A stretch of DNA of 64,000 nt from Streptomyces sp. NBC_01317 (lineage in GTDB: Bacteria > Actinomycetota > Actinomycetes > Streptomycetales > Streptomycetaceae). The stretch covers positions 5,441,001 to 5,505,000 of the forward strand of contig NZ_CP108393.1 in assembly GCF_035961655.1 (NCBI RefSeq). Reading direction: 5' to 3'. This document shows positions 42,623-51,899 of the stretch, piece by piece. Within the stretch, counting starts at the first letter, position 1; the number at the start of each line of letters is the position of its first letter. The notes beneath the pieces were generated by a model. It worked only from the letters and a program-made list of their open reading frames with translations, searched no databases and was not told where the DNA came from. Both the position numbers and the translations under genes were made by a program.

Positions 42623-43543
42623 TCACTCCTTGTGGGAGAGGGCGCGGACGGTACGGGAGGGGCTGGGGCGGCCCAGCCGTTCGGCCAGCCACACACTGGT
42701 GGCGGTGAGCCGGCCGAGATCGACGCCGGTTTCCACACCGAGGCCGTCGAGCATCCACACGAGGTCTTCGGTGGCGAGGTTTCCGGTGGCGCTCTTCGCG
42801 TACGGACAGCCGCCCAGGCCGCCCGCCGAGGCGTCCACGGTGGTCACTCCGTGCTGGAGCGCGGCCAGGGTGTTCGAGAGCGCCTGGCCGTAGGTGTCGT
42901 GGAAGTGCACCCCGATGACGTCGGTCGGCACCCCTTCCTCGTTCAGCTCGGCGAGGAGGGTCTGGACATGCCCGGGCGTGGCGACGCCGATGGTGTCGCC
43001 GAGGCTCAGCTCGTCACAGCCGAGGTCCATCAACGCCTTGGCCACGCGCACCACTTGGTGCACGGGGACCGGGCCCTCCCAGGGGTCGCCGAAGCACATG
43101 GAGAGATACCCGCGGACGTGGACCTTCTGCTCGCGGGCGCGGGCCACCACCGGCGCGAACATCGCCAGCGACTCGTCGACCGTCCGGTTGAGGTTGGCCT
43201 TCGCGAAGGATTCGGTGGCGCTGCCGAACACGGCGACCCGGCGGGCGCCGAGGGCCAGCGCGCGGTCCAGGCCGCGCGCGTTGGGCACCAGGACGGGCAG
43301 GGCGACCCCGCCGAGGTCGGCGAGGGCGGGGAACAGCTCCTCGGCGTCCGCCAGTTGGGGCACCCACTTCGGGTGCACGAAGCTGGTGGCCTCGATGGTG
43401 GTCAGCCCGGCGTCGGCGAGGCGGTGCACGAACTCCGCCTTGAGCGCGGTCGGGACGATCGCCTTCTCGTTCTGGAGGCCGTCGCGCGCGCCGACCTCAT
43501 GGATCCGGACCCGGGCCGGCAACCCCTGCGCGGGGACGGCCAT
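42623..43543 (-). CDS. Hydroxymethylglutaryl-CoA lyase
   Basis: This 306-residue TIM-barrel enzyme splits HMG-CoA to acetoacetate and acetyl-CoA, the last step of leucine catabolism. It has VGARDGLQNEK (metal/substrate), SFVHPKWVPQ, HFHDTYGQA and the signature cysteine in GGLGGCPYAKSATGN. ATG 43543 follows GAAGGA; GTG 43561 overlapping the carboxylase stop is possible. Translation is coupled within the operon. Confidence 0.92.
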   Translation of the reverse strand: MAVPAQGLPARVRIHEVGARDGLQNEKAIVPTALKAEFVHRLADAGLTTIEATSFVHPKWVPQLADAEELFPALADLGGVALPVLVPNARGLDRALALGARRVAVFGSATESFAKANLNRTVDESLAMFAPVVARAREQKVHVRGYLSMCFGDPWEGPVPVHQVVRVAKALMDLGCDELSLGDTIGVATPGHVQTLLAELNEEGVPTDVIGVHFHDTYGQALSNTLAALQHGVTTVDASAGGLGGCPYAKSATGNLATEDLVWMLDGLGVETGVDLGRLTATSVWLAERLGRPSPSRTVRALSHKE

Positions 43544-43557
43544 GGGCAGTCCTTCGG

Positions 43558-45549
43558 TCACGACTCCTCCTGCGGGGTGGCGGCGGACGGTGGACCGACG
43601 ACGGGCTGGGGGACGTCCTCCGGGGTCACCACAGCCAGCACCTGGTCCATGGCGACCGTCGCCCCCGGCGTCACGTCCAGCTCGGTGACCGTGCCGTCGT
43701 GCGGCGCGGAGATGACGTGTTCCATCTTCATCGCCTCGACCACCAGCAGGCTCTGCCCGGTGGTCACCTCGTCCCCGACCGCCACCTTCACCACCGTGAC
43801 GGTCCCGGGCATCGGCGCGGTCAGCGAGTGGGTCCCGCCCGCCCCGGCCGCGCCGAGGAGGGCGGCCGTCACCGCGTCGTGGTCCGTCACGTTCCAGCTG
43901 TCGCCGTCCCGGCCGAGCCACGTCCCGGCCCGGTGGAACGTGTGCGTCACCCCGTCCACGGTGACCGTGACCCGGTCCTGCTCCACCCGGAAGCGGTCCG
44001 TGGGGCGCGTCTCGTGTATCGCGGGTTCGAGTCCCGTCACTCGCAACGGATGGACGACCGGCGCCGGTGCGCCGCCGAGACGCCAGCCGCTCGGTACGGA
44101 GAAGGGGTCCACCCACCCTCCGGACGCGGCCGGTTCCAGCGCGGCCTGGCGCACGGCCGCCGCCGCCGCGTACACCTCCGGCGGCACCCCGGCCGGCAGC
44201 AGCCCCGCCACCTCCCGCTCCACCAGCCCCGTGTCCAGGTCGCCCGCCGCCACCGACGGATGGGCCAGGAGGCGGCGGAGGAAACCGGCGTTGGTCGGCA
44301 CGCCCAGCGTCACCGTGTCGGCCAGGGCGGCCCGCAGCCGCCGCAGGGCCGTGGCGCGGTCGGGGCCGTACGCGATGACCTTGGAGAGCATCGGGTCGTA
44401 CGTACTGCCGACGTCCGTGCCCTCGCTCAGGCCCGAGTCCGTCCGCACGCCGTCGCCCGAGGGCTCGCGCAGCGACAGGACCGTACCCCCCGTGGGAAGG
44501 AAGCCCCGGGACGGGTCCTCCGCGCAGATACGGGCCTCCACCGCGTGCCCCGTGAGCGTGATGTCCTCCTGGGCGAAGGGCAGTTCCTCACCGGCCGCGA
44601 CCCGCAGCTGCCATTCCACCAGGTCCAGGCCCGTGACCAGCTCCGTCACCGGGTGCTCGACCTGGAGGCGGGTGTTCATCTCCATGAAGAAGTACGACCC
44701 CGGGTCGCCGCCCGGCACGATGAACTCGACCGTGCCCGCGCCCGCGTACCCGCACGACCGGGCCGCCTGGACCGCCGCCTCACCCATCGCCGCGCGCGTC
44801 GCCGCGTCCAGCAGGACGGACGGGGCCTCCTCGATGACCTTCTGGTGGCGGCGCTGGAGCGAGCACTCGCGCTCGCCGAGGTGGACGACGTTCCCGTGTC
44901 CGTCCGCCAGGACCTGGATCTCGATGTGGCGCGGGCGGTCCACCCAGCGCTCCACCAGCAGCGTGTCGTCCCCGAAGGAGGAGCGCGCCTCGCGCCGCGC
45001 CGCCGCGATCTCCTCCGCCAGCGCGGACTCCGACCGCACCAGCCGCATGCCCTTGCCGCCGCCGCCCGCCGAGGGCTTGAGCAGCACCGGCATGCCGATC
45101 TCCCGGGCGGCGGAGGCCAGTTCGGCGTCCGTCAGCCCGCTGCCCGACGATCCGGGCACGACCGGGACGCCCGCCGCCCGTACCGTCTCCTTCGCGCGGA
45201 TCTTGTCGCCCATCAGGGCGATGGCGTCGGCGGGCGGGCCGATGAAGACCAGGCCGGCGGCCGCGCACGCCCGCGCGAACTCCGCGTTCTCCGCCAGGAA
45301 GCCGTACCCCGGGTGGACCGCCTGCGCGCCCGTGCGCGCCGCCGCCTCCAGCAGCCGCTCCACCGACAGGTAGCTCTCCGAGGCGGCGGCGGGACCGATC
45401 CGCACGGCCGTGTCGGCCTCCCGCACATGCCGCGCGTCCGCGTCCGCGTCGCTGAACACCGCGACCGACCGCACCCCGAGCCGGCGCAGCGTACGGATGA
45501 CACGCACCGCGATCTCGCCGCGGTTGGCGATCAGAACCGTGTCGAACAT
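43558..45549 (-). CDS. Biotin carboxylase/BCCP alpha subunit of an acyl-CoA (3-methylcrotonyl-CoA type) carboxylase
   Basis: This 663-residue protein has a biotin carboxylase domain (1-450; [43 protein letters not shown]), a linker, and a biotinyl domain at the C-terminus with EAMKMEHV. It carboxylates biotin and pairs with the carboxyltransferase upstream. Around Leu in VTGLEPAIH, the DNA at 44021-44037 is identical to the tRNA-His T-arm. ATG 45549 fits the alpha-subunit start [11 protein letters not shown]. Confidence 0.9.
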   Translation of the reverse strand: MFDTVLIANRGEIAVRVIRTLRRLGVRSVAVFSDADADARHVREADTAVRIGPAAASESYLSVERLLEAAARTGAQAVHPGYGFLAENAEFARACAAAGLVFIGPPADAIALMGDKIRAKETVRAAGVPVVPGSSGSGLTDAELASAAREIGMPVLLKPSAGGGGKGMRLVRSESALAEEIAAARREARSSFGDDTLLVERWVDRPRHIEIQVLADGHGNVVHLGERECSLQRRHQKVIEEAPSVLLDAATRAAMGEAAVQAARSCGYAGAGTVEFIVPGGDPGSYFFMEMNTRLQVEHPVTELVTGLDLVEWQLRVAAGEELPFAQEDITLTGHAVEARICAEDPSRGFLPTGGTVLSLREPSGDGVRTDSGLSEGTDVGSTYDPMLSKVIAYGPDRATALRRLRAALADTVTLGVPTNAGFLRRLLAHPSVAAGDLDTGLVEREVAGLLPAGVPPEVYAAAAAVRQAALEPAASGGWVDPFSVPSGWRLGGAPAPVVHPLRVTGLEPAIHETRPTDRFRVEQDRVTVTVDGVTHTFHRAGTWLGRDGDSWNVTDHDAVTAALLGAAGAGGTHSLTAPMPGTVTVVKVAVGDEVTTGQSLLVVEAMKMEHVISAPHDGTVTELDVTPGATVAMDQVLAVVTPEDVPQPVVGPPSAATPQEES
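44021..44045 (+). repeat. tRNA-His T-arm-like sequence inside the biotin carboxylase gene
   Basis: GCGGGTTCGAGTCCCGT at 44021-44037 is identical (17 nt) to the T-arm of the tRNA-His gene at 31531-31604; 22 of 25 nt match over the T-arm and acceptor 3' strand. The encoded protein is uninterrupted. The T-loop core is generic, so chance is possible. Confidence 0.45.
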
Positions 45550-45557
45550 TCCCACCC

Positions 45558-47174
45558 TCACATCCGGAAGACGCCGAAGCCGGGCTCACCCAGCGGGGCG
45601 TTGGCACACGCGGTCAGGGCAAGACCCACCACCTGGCGGGTCTCCATCGGGTCGATCACGCCGTCGTCCCACAGCCGGGCCGTCGCGTAGTAGGCGTTCC
45701 CCTGGGTCTCGTACTGCGCGCGGATCGGGTCCTTGAAGGCCTCTTCCTCCGCCGCCGGCCACTCCTCGCCCCGGCCCTCCAACTGGTCCCGCTTCACCGT
45801 CGCCAGCACGGACGCCGCCTGCTCGCCGCCCATCACCGAGATCTTGGCGTTGGGCCACATCCACAGGAAGCGGGGCGAGTAGGCCCGGCCGCACATCGAG
45901 TAGTTGCCCGCCCCGTACGAACCGCCGACCACCACCGTCAGCTTCGGCACGCGGGTGCTCGCCACGGCCGTGACCATCTTCGCGCCGTGCTTGGCGATGC
46001 CGCCGGCCTCGTACGCCCGGCCGACCATGAACCCCGAGATGTTCTGGAGGAAGAGCAGCGGGATGCCGCGCTGGTCGCACAGCTCGATGAAGTGCGCGCC
46101 CTTCTGGGCGGATTCGGAGAACAGGATGCCGTTGTTGGCGACGATCCCGACCGGGTGGCCGTGGATCCGCGCGAAGCCCGTCACCAGCGTCGTACCGAAC
46201 TCGGCCTTGAACTCCGCGAACCGCGAGCCGTCCGTGATCCGCGCGATGACCTCGCGGACGTCGTACGGCGTACGGGAGTCCACCGGCACCGCTCCGTACA
46301 GCCCCGCCGGGTCCACCTTGGGCTCCTCGACCGGCTCGACGTCCCAGGGGAACGCGCCGCGCGCGGGGAGCGTGGAGACGATCGTCCTGACGATCCGCAG
46401 CGCGTGCGCGTCGTCCTCCGCGAGATGGTCCGTGACCCCCGACGTACGGGAATGGACCTCGCCGCCGCCCAGTTCCTCCGCCGTCACGACCTCGCCCGTC
46501 GCCGCCTTCACCAGAGGAGGGCCGCCCAGGAAGATCGTGCCCTGGCCCCGGACGATGACCGCCTCGTCGCTCATCGCCGGGACGTACGCCCCGCCGGCCG
46601 TGCACGAGCCGAGCACGGCGGCGATCTGCGGAATCCCGGCGCCGGACATCCGCGCCTGGTTGTAGAAGATCCGACCGAAGTGGTCCCGGTCGGGGAAGAC
46701 CTCGTCCTGCATCGGCAGGAAGGCACCGCCCGAGTCCACCAGATACAGGCACGGCAGCCGGTTCTCCAGCGCGATCTCCTGGGCGCGGAGGTGCTTCTTC
46801 ACCGTCATCGGGTAGTACGTGCCGCCCTTGACCGTGGCGTCGTTGGCGACGATCACCGCCTCACGGCCGCTGACCCGGCCGATCCCGGCGATCACCCCGG
46901 CGGCAGGCGCGGACCCGCCGTACATCCCCTCCGCCGCGAGCGGTGCCAGCTCCAGGAAGGGCGAGCCGGGGTCCAGCAGCGTGTCCACGCGGTCGCGCGG
47001 CAGCAGCTTGCCGCGCGCCGTGTGCCGCGCGCGGGCCTTCTCGCCGCCGCCGAGGCGGGCCGCCGCCAGCCGGGCGCGCAGGCCGTCGGCCAGCTCTTCG
47101 TGGGCGCTCTCGTTGGCCCGCCAGGCCTCGGCGGACGGATCCGCCGCGCTCGCCAGCACAGGTGCCTGCCGCAT
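45558..47174 (-). CDS. Acyl-CoA carboxylase carboxyltransferase (beta) subunit, methylcrotonyl/propionyl type
   Basis: This 538-residue crotonase-fold protein has two halves: N-terminal [38 protein letters not shown] core and [21 protein letters not shown]-terminal [20 protein letters not shown] and [22 protein letters not shown] loop, then [15 protein letters not shown]. It moves carboxyl from biotin to acyl-CoA. ATG 47174 has GAGGGAGC upstream. First gene of the leucine-degradation operon, behind a dyad operator shared with TetR. Confidence 0.92.
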   Translation of the reverse strand: MRQAPVLASAADPSAEAWRANESAHEELADGLRARLAAARLGGGEKARARHTARGKLLPRDRVDTLLDPGSPFLELAPLAAEGMYGGSAPAAGVIAGIGRVSGREAVIVANDATVKGGTYYPMTVKKHLRAQEIALENRLPCLYLVDSGGAFLPMQDEVFPDRDHFGRIFYNQARMSGAGIPQIAAVLGSCTAGGAYVPAMSDEAVIVRGQGTIFLGGPPLVKAATGEVVTAEELGGGEVHSRTSGVTDHLAEDDAHALRIVRTIVSTLPARGAFPWDVEPVEEPKVDPAGLYGAVPVDSRTPYDVREVIARITDGSRFAEFKAEFGTTLVTGFARIHGHPVGIVANNGILFSESAQKGAHFIELCDQRGIPLLFLQNISGFMVGRAYEAGGIAKHGAKMVTAVASTRVPKLTVVVGGSYGAGNYSMCGRAYSPRFLWMWPNAKISVMGGEQAASVLATVKRDQLEGRGEEWPAAEEEAFKDPIRAQYETQGNAYYATARLWDDGVIDPMETRQVVGLALTACANAPLGEPGFGVFRM

Positions 47175-47195
47175 CGCTCGTAGCTCCCTCGCTGG

Positions 47196-47239
47196 GTTAG
47201 TGAGCGTTAACCTACGCGTCCAGGTTAACGACCGCTAAC
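47196..47239. promoter_or_regulatory. Double-dyad TetR operator overlapping the divergent promoters
   Basis: Two 16-bp elements, GTTAGTGAGCGTTAAC (47196-47211) and GTTAACGACCGCTAAC (47224-47239), face each other. Their inner parts form a 9-bp perfect inverted repeat CGTTAACCT/AGGTTAACG (47205-47213, 47222-47230). The tetR promoter TTAACG-N18-TAGAAT (47225-47254) overlaps the right element. TetR proteins of branched acyl-CoA operons bind such sites. Confidence 0.75.
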
Positions 47240-47262
47240 AGCTCTGTCTAGAATGATTTCCC

Positions 47263-48012
47263 ATGAGCACCAGGACCGCGGCCCCGACCCGCCGCGAGCA
47301 GATCCTCAAAGAGGCGGCGCGCCTCTTCGCCGAGCGGGGGTTCCACGGCGTCGGCGTGGACGAGATAGGGGCCGCCGTCGGCATCAGCGGCCCGGGTCTC
47401 TACCGCCATTTCGCGGGCAAGGACGCCATGCTGGCGGAGCTGCTGGTCGGGATCAGCGGCCGGCTGCTGGAGGGCGGCAGGCAGCGTGTACGGGGCGCGG
47501 GGGCCGCCCCGCGGCCGATGGGAGCGCCCGGCGTGACGCCCGTGGCCCCGGAGCCCGCCGCCGTCCTGGCCTCGCTGATCGACGGGCACATCGACTTCGC
47601 CCTCGACGACCGCCCGCTGATCACCCTCCACGACCGCGAGCTGGACCGCCTCAGGGACAGTGACCGCAAGCTGGTGCGCCAGCTCCAGCGCCAGTACGTG
47701 GAGCTGTGGGTCGGCGTCGTGCGGGAGGTCCACCCCGGCATCCCCGAGGCCCAGGCGCGCGGCGCCGTCCACGCCGTCTTCGGCCTGCTGAACTCCACCC
47801 CGCACCTCGGCTCGTACGGCACGGGCCTGCCGGGCCGCACGGCGATGGAATCGCTGCTGCGCCGCCTGGCCCACGGCGCCTTCGCCGCGCTCGGCGAGGC
47901 GGCGAGCGAACGGGCCGGCGATCCGGCCGACGAACCGACCGGCGAACGGGCCGGCGATCCGGTCGGCGACCTGTCCGGAAACCGGGACGAGGGGCACAGC
48001 CCGTACACCTGA
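47263..48012 (+). CDS. TetR-family regulator of the branched acyl-CoA operon
   Basis: This 249-residue regulator has a TetR helix-turn-helix (REQILKEAARLFAERGFHGV, IGAAVGISGPGLYRHFAGKD) and a helical ligand domain. A low-complexity tail has a repeat ERAGDPADEPTGERAGDPVG. ATG 47263 lies only 8 nt after the TAGAAT -10 (47249-47254), so mRNA is probably leaderless. Divergent from the carboxylase operon, which it likely represses in the absence of a CoA ester. Confidence 0.9.
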   Translation: MSTRTAAPTRREQILKEAARLFAERGFHGVGVDEIGAAVGISGPGLYRHFAGKDAMLAELLVGISGRLLEGGRQRVRGAGAAPRPMGAPGVTPVAPEPAAVLASLIDGHIDFALDDRPLITLHDRELDRLRDSDRKLVRQLQRQYVELWVGVVREVHPGIPEAQARGAVHAVFGLLNSTPHLGSYGTGLPGRTAMESLLRRLAHGAFAALGEAASERAGDPADEPTGERAGDPVGDLSGNRDEGHSPYT

Positions 48013-48027
48013 CGGCACAATGGGCTC

Positions 48028-48807
48028 ATGCCGATACCGAGCCGCGCCGCCCTTGTCGACCACCTCGTCCGAACCCGTATCGCGGGAGACGTCGCCACGC
48101 CCCGCGACAACAACCTCTCGCACTACCGCAAGCTTGCCAACGGTGACCGCCACTACTGGCTCGGCCTGGAGCTGGGGGACCGCTGGACCGACGAGCAGGA
48201 CGTGCTCGCCGTGATGGCCGAGCGCTGCGGAGTGAGCGACGACCCGGAGCACCGGGCCGGGCAGGACACCATCGACCCCGAGCTGACCGTCGACGCCCTG
48301 GAACGGATGGCCGCGCGGCTGCGCAAGGCGGCCTCGGGCCGCGAGAGCGTGCTCTTCGCCACCGGCCACCCGGGCGGCCTGCTGGACGTCCACCGCCAGA
48401 CGGCGGACGCGCTGCGGAGCGCGGGATGCGAGATCGTACGGATCCCCGGCGGCCTGACCGCCGACGAGGGCATGGTCTTCCAGTTCGCCGACGTGGCCGT
48501 GCTGGAGCGCGGCGCCACCCTCTGGCACACCCACTCGCCGGAGCCGATGCGGGCGATCCTGGACGGCCTGGAGCGCGAGGGGCGCCCCCTGCCCGACCTG
48601 GTCCTCGCGGACCACGGCTGGGCGGGCTGCGCGGGCCAGCGGGGCCTCGACGCGATCGGGTACGCGGACTGCAACGACCCGGCGCTGTTCATCGGTGAGG
48701 CCGAGGGCACGCTCCAGGTGACCGTCCCGCTGGACGACCACGTGACGGACCCGCGCTTCTACGACCCGATGACGGCGTACCTGCTCAACGAGGCCGGGCT
48801 GATCTGA
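48028..48807 (+). CDS. Phosphatase of the SCO2771 type
   Basis: This 259-residue protein matches, from memory, the streptomycete proteins annotated as phosphatase SCO2771. Features include VLFATGHPGGLLDVHRQTAD, RIPGGLTADEGMVFQFADVA and LADHGWAGCAGQRGLDAIGY, with conserved His/Asp/Cys that could bind metal. It follows TetR by 15 bp, so it may be cotranscribed. Substrate unknown. Confidence 0.7.
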   Translation: MPIPSRAALVDHLVRTRIAGDVATPRDNNLSHYRKLANGDRHYWLGLELGDRWTDEQDVLAVMAERCGVSDDPEHRAGQDTIDPELTVDALERMAARLRKAASGRESVLFATGHPGGLLDVHRQTADALRSAGCEIVRIPGGLTADEGMVFQFADVAVLERGATLWHTHSPEPMRAILDGLEREGRPLPDLVLADHGWAGCAGQRGLDAIGYADCNDPALFIGEAEGTLQVTVPLDDHVTDPRFYDPMTAYLLNEAGLI

Positions 48808-48872
48808 CCCCCCCGCCTGTCGTGCGCGCTCACCGTCCTCCGTAGGACGACGTGCGATCGGACGGCCCGCGG

Positions 48873-49775
48873 TCAGTCACGCGGCGTCCGGACCACGCCC
48901 TCCTGGATCACCGAGATCGCCAGCCTGCCGTCCCGCGTGTAGATCCGGGCCTGACCCAGTCCCCGGCCGCCGGACGACGACGGCGACTCCTGGTCGTACA
49001 GCAGCCACTCGTCCACCCGGAACGGGCGGTGGAACCACATCGCGTGGTCCAGGCTCGCGCCCACCACGTCCCCGACCGCCCAGCCGCCGCGCCCGTGGGC
49101 CAGCAGGACCGGGTCGAGCAGGGTCATGTCGGAGATGTACGTGGCTAGGCAGACGTGCAGCAGCGGGTCGTCGGCGAGTTTCCCGGCCGTACGGAACCAC
49201 ACCCGCGAGCGCGGCTCGCGCGGCGCGCCCACCGAGCCGTACGGCGGCGCGTCCACGTACCGCAGGTCGACCGCTCCCCGCGCCACCAGCAGCCGGTCCG
49301 CGACGCCCGGGTCGACGAACCGGTCCGCGTACAGAGGCAGCGTCTCGGCGGCGGTCGGGAGCGTCTCCGGGTCCGGCGCGTCCGGCATCCGCGCCTGGTG
49401 CTCCAGACCCTCCTCGGCCGGCTGGAAGGAGGCCGAGAGGTGGAATATCGGCTGCCCGTGCTGGACCGCGACCACCCGGCGCGCGGAGAAGGAGCGCCCG
49501 TCCCTGATGCGGTCGACGGTGTAGACGATCGACGCGGCGGGGTCGCCGGGGCGCAGGAAGTACGCGTGCAGGGAGTGGGCCAGGCGGTCCTCGGGGACCG
49601 TACGCCCCGCCGCCACCAGCGCCTGGGCGGCCACCTGGCCGCCGAAGACGCGGGGGACGACCCCGAAGCGGCTCACGCCGCGGAAGATGTCCCGCTCGAT
49701 CCGCTCCAGGTCGAGCAGATCGAGCAGGTCGTCCAGGGCGTCCAGCTCGCCGAAGGCGTTGATGTCCTCACTCAT
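48873..49775 (-). CDS. tesB: Acyl-CoA thioesterase II (TesB)
   Basis: This 300-residue double-hotdog protein has VFGGQVAAQALVAAGRTVP, HSLHAYFLRPGDP and SFSARRVVAVQHGQPIFHLS in the first hotdog. The second has catalytic Asp/Ser/Gln in ASLDHAMWFHRPFRVDEWLL and ARIYTRDGRLAISVIQEGVV. It hydrolyses acyl-CoA to free acid. It is downstream of the second acyl-CoA dehydrogenase, separated by 31 bp with a short duplication. Confidence 0.92.
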   Translation of the reverse strand: MSEDINAFGELDALDDLLDLLDLERIERDIFRGVSRFGVVPRVFGGQVAAQALVAAGRTVPEDRLAHSLHAYFLRPGDPAASIVYTVDRIRDGRSFSARRVVAVQHGQPIFHLSASFQPAEEGLEHQARMPDAPDPETLPTAAETLPLYADRFVDPGVADRLLVARGAVDLRYVDAPPYGSVGAPREPRSRVWFRTAGKLADDPLLHVCLATYISDMTLLDPVLLAHGRGGWAVGDVVGASLDHAMWFHRPFRVDEWLLYDQESPSSSGGRGLGQARIYTRDGRLAISVIQEGVVRTPRD

Positions 49776-49812
49776 GGGCCGTGCCTACAGGACTCATGGG
49801 CCGTGTCTACAG
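49770..49812. repeat. 22-bp tandem duplication between tesB and acyl-CoA dehydrogenase
   Basis: ACTCATGGGCCGTGCCTACAG (49770-49790) recurs at 49792-49812 with one change. It spans the tesB start codon and the dehydrogenase stop region, a recent slippage. It brings a second in-phase or out-of-phase ATG close to the tesB start. Confidence 0.7.
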
Positions 49813-50964
49813 ACCCATCGACTTGGCGATGATCGTCTTCATGACCTCGCTGGTGCCGCCGTAGATGCGGTTCACCCGGTTGTCGGCGTAGAGCCGGGCG
49901 ATCGGGTACTCGTTCATGTACCCGTAGCCGCCGTGCAGCTGGAGGCACTTGTCGATCACGCGGTGGGCGACCTCGGTGGTGAAGAGCTTCGCCGACGCCG
50001 CCTCGGCCGGCGTCAGCTCGCCCAGGTCGTGCGCCTCCAGCGCGCGGTCGACCACGGCCTCCGCCGCGTCCACCTCGGCCTTGCAGGCGGCCAGTTCGAA
50101 CTTGGTGTTCTGGAAGGACGCGACGGTCTTGCCGAACACGGTCCTGTCCTGCACGTACCGCTGGGCGAACCGCACCGCGGCGGCGGCCTGCGCGTACGAG
50201 CCGACGGCGATGGCCAGGCGCTCCTGCGGCAGGTTCTGGCCCAGGTAGGAGAAGCCCTTGTTCTCCTCGCCGAGCAGGTCGTCCACCGGCACCTCGACGT
50301 CCGTGAACGACAGCTCGGCGGTGTCGGAGGTCCGCAGGCCCAGCTTGTCGAGCTTGCGGCCGACCGCGTATCCCGGCGTCTTCGTGTCCACGACCAGCAG
50401 CGAGATGCCGAAGCGGCGGTCCTCGGGGGTCGAGGGGGCGGTGCGGGCGCAGACGATGACCCGGTCCGCGTGGACCCCGCCGGTGATGAACGTCTTGGCG
50501 CCGTTGAGCACGTAGTGCGTGCCGTCCTCGGAGAGCCTGGCGGTCGTCTTCATGCCGGCCAGGTCGGAGCCCGTGCCCGGCTCGGTCATGGCGATCGCGT
50601 ACATCGTCCGGCCGCTGACGAAGTCGGGCAGCCAGCGCTTCTTCTGCTCGTCGGTCGCGTACGCCTTCAAGTACGGCAGGCAGAGCGCGACATGGACGCC
50701 GGAGCCGCCGAAGGAGACACCCGCGCGGGCGCACTCCTCGGAGATGACGGCCTGGAACTTGAACGACTCCTCGCCCGCGCCGCCGTACTCCTCCGGGACC
50801 TCGATCCCGAAGATGCCCAGCTCACCGAGCTTGTAGTAGAAGTCGCGGGGGGCCTGGCCCGCCGCCAGCCACGCGTCGTGGACGGGGACGACCTCGGCCT
50901 CGACAAAGGCGCGGATGGTCTCCCGGAACGCCTCGTGGTCCTCGTTGTACACGGTACGGCGCAC
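49807..50964 (-). CDS. Acyl-CoA dehydrogenase, long/medium-chain type
   Basis: This 385-residue FAD enzyme has YAIAMTEPGTGSDLAGMKTT, YVLNGAKTFITGGVHADRVI, LHGGYGYMNEYPIARLYADN and IYGGTSEVMKTIIAKSMGL. It differs from the first dehydrogenase, so chain length is probably longer. GTG 50964 follows GAGGGAGG. It heads a two-gene unit with tesB. Confidence 0.92.
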   Translation of the reverse strand: MRRTVYNEDHEAFRETIRAFVEAEVVPVHDAWLAAGQAPRDFYYKLGELGIFGIEVPEEYGGAGEESFKFQAVISEECARAGVSFGGSGVHVALCLPYLKAYATDEQKKRWLPDFVSGRTMYAIAMTEPGTGSDLAGMKTTARLSEDGTHYVLNGAKTFITGGVHADRVIVCARTAPSTPEDRRFGISLLVVDTKTPGYAVGRKLDKLGLRTSDTAELSFTDVEVPVDDLLGEENKGFSYLGQNLPQERLAIAVGSYAQAAAAVRFAQRYVQDRTVFGKTVASFQNTKFELAACKAEVDAAEAVVDRALEAHDLGELTPAEAASAKLFTTEVAHRVIDKCLQLHGGYGYMNEYPIARLYADNRVNRIYGGTSEVMKTIIAKSMGL

Positions 50965-51194
50965 GGCTCGGGCCCTCCCTCTGCGGCTGCCGCCCCACGG
51001 CGCGGCCGCGACTCGATTCCTCAGCGCCCGCTGTCCTAAGCGCTTGCTCAATTTAAGTTACCGGGGAGTTTGTGAAGGTGTCCAGGGTGGGCGGGCGCAA
51101 CACCTTCCGGGGCCGCGTGAGTCGTGTCACCGCCCGGCCTGATCACGTGGGTGATAGGAGACATTCAACAGCGGAACGACCGAAAGAGGCAAAA

Positions 51195-51755
51195 ATGCTG
51201 AAGATCGCCGTCATTATCGGCAGCACCCGCCCCAACCGCGTCGGCGAGTCCGTCGGGAAGTGGGTGATGGAGGTCGCGACCAAGCGCGACGACGCCGAGT
51301 TCACCCTGATCGACCTCGCGGACGTCGGTCTGCCCCTGCTGGACGAGGGCATGCCCCCGGCCGCCGCCCAGTACGGCCAGCAGCACACCAAGGACTGGGC
51401 GGCGACGATCGCGGGCTTCGACGCCTTCGTCTTCGTGACGCCCGAGTACAACCACTCGGTCCCCGCCGGACTGAAGAACGCCCTCGACTTCCTGTACGCC
51501 GAGTGGAACAACAAGGCGGCGGGGTTCGTGGGTTACGGCGCCGCCGGCGGGGTCCGCGCGGTGGAGCACCTGCGGCTGTCCCTGGCCGAGCTCCAGGTCG
51601 CGACGGTCCGCGCGCAGGTCGCGCTCGACCTGCACGCGAACTTCGAGAACTACTCCGCCCTCAAGCCGACGCCCCGGCTGGAGGAGACCCTCACCACGGT
51701 GCTCGACCAGGTGGTGGCCTGGGGCGGCGCGCTGAAGACGCTGCGGGTTTCTTAG
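51195..51755 (+). CDS. NADPH-dependent FMN reductase
   Basis: This 186-residue flavodoxin-fold protein has the phosphate loop IIGSTRPNRVGESVGKWV and the active loop VFVTPEYNHSVPAGLKNALD. It reduces FMN or quinones with NAD(P)H. ATG 51195 follows GAAAGAGG. It has its own promoter region of 230 bp and is followed by structured repeats. Confidence 0.92.
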   Translation: MLKIAVIIGSTRPNRVGESVGKWVMEVATKRDDAEFTLIDLADVGLPLLDEGMPPAAAQYGQQHTKDWAATIAGFDAFVFVTPEYNHSVPAGLKNALDFLYAEWNNKAAGFVGYGAAGGVRAVEHLRLSLAELQVATVRAQVALDLHANFENYSALKPTPRLEETLTTVLDQVVAWGGALKTLRVS

Positions 51756-51773
51756 GAGGAGGCACCCAAGCGG

Positions 51774-51838
51774 CTTCCTTAGGAAGGACGGGACGTCCCC
51801 GCGACAGGACGGGGCGTCCCCGCGACTTCCTTAGGAAG
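51774..51838. repeat. Palindrome pair CTTCCTTAGGAAG enclosing GACGGGGCGTCCCC repeats
   Basis: The 13-bp near-palindrome CTTCCTTAGGAAG occurs at 51774-51786 and 51826-51838. Two copies of a 19-bp motif (gacgggacgtccccgcgac and gacggggcgtccccgcgac) lie between them. It sits after the FMN-reductase stop and 60 bp before agmatinase. It probably forms a terminator-like RNA, or is an integration footprint. Confidence 0.6.
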
Positions 51839-51899
51839 AGGTGCCGCTCGCTTGGTACGGTCGGCCGGCACCCCGATCGTACGAAGAAAGGCATTTCGG

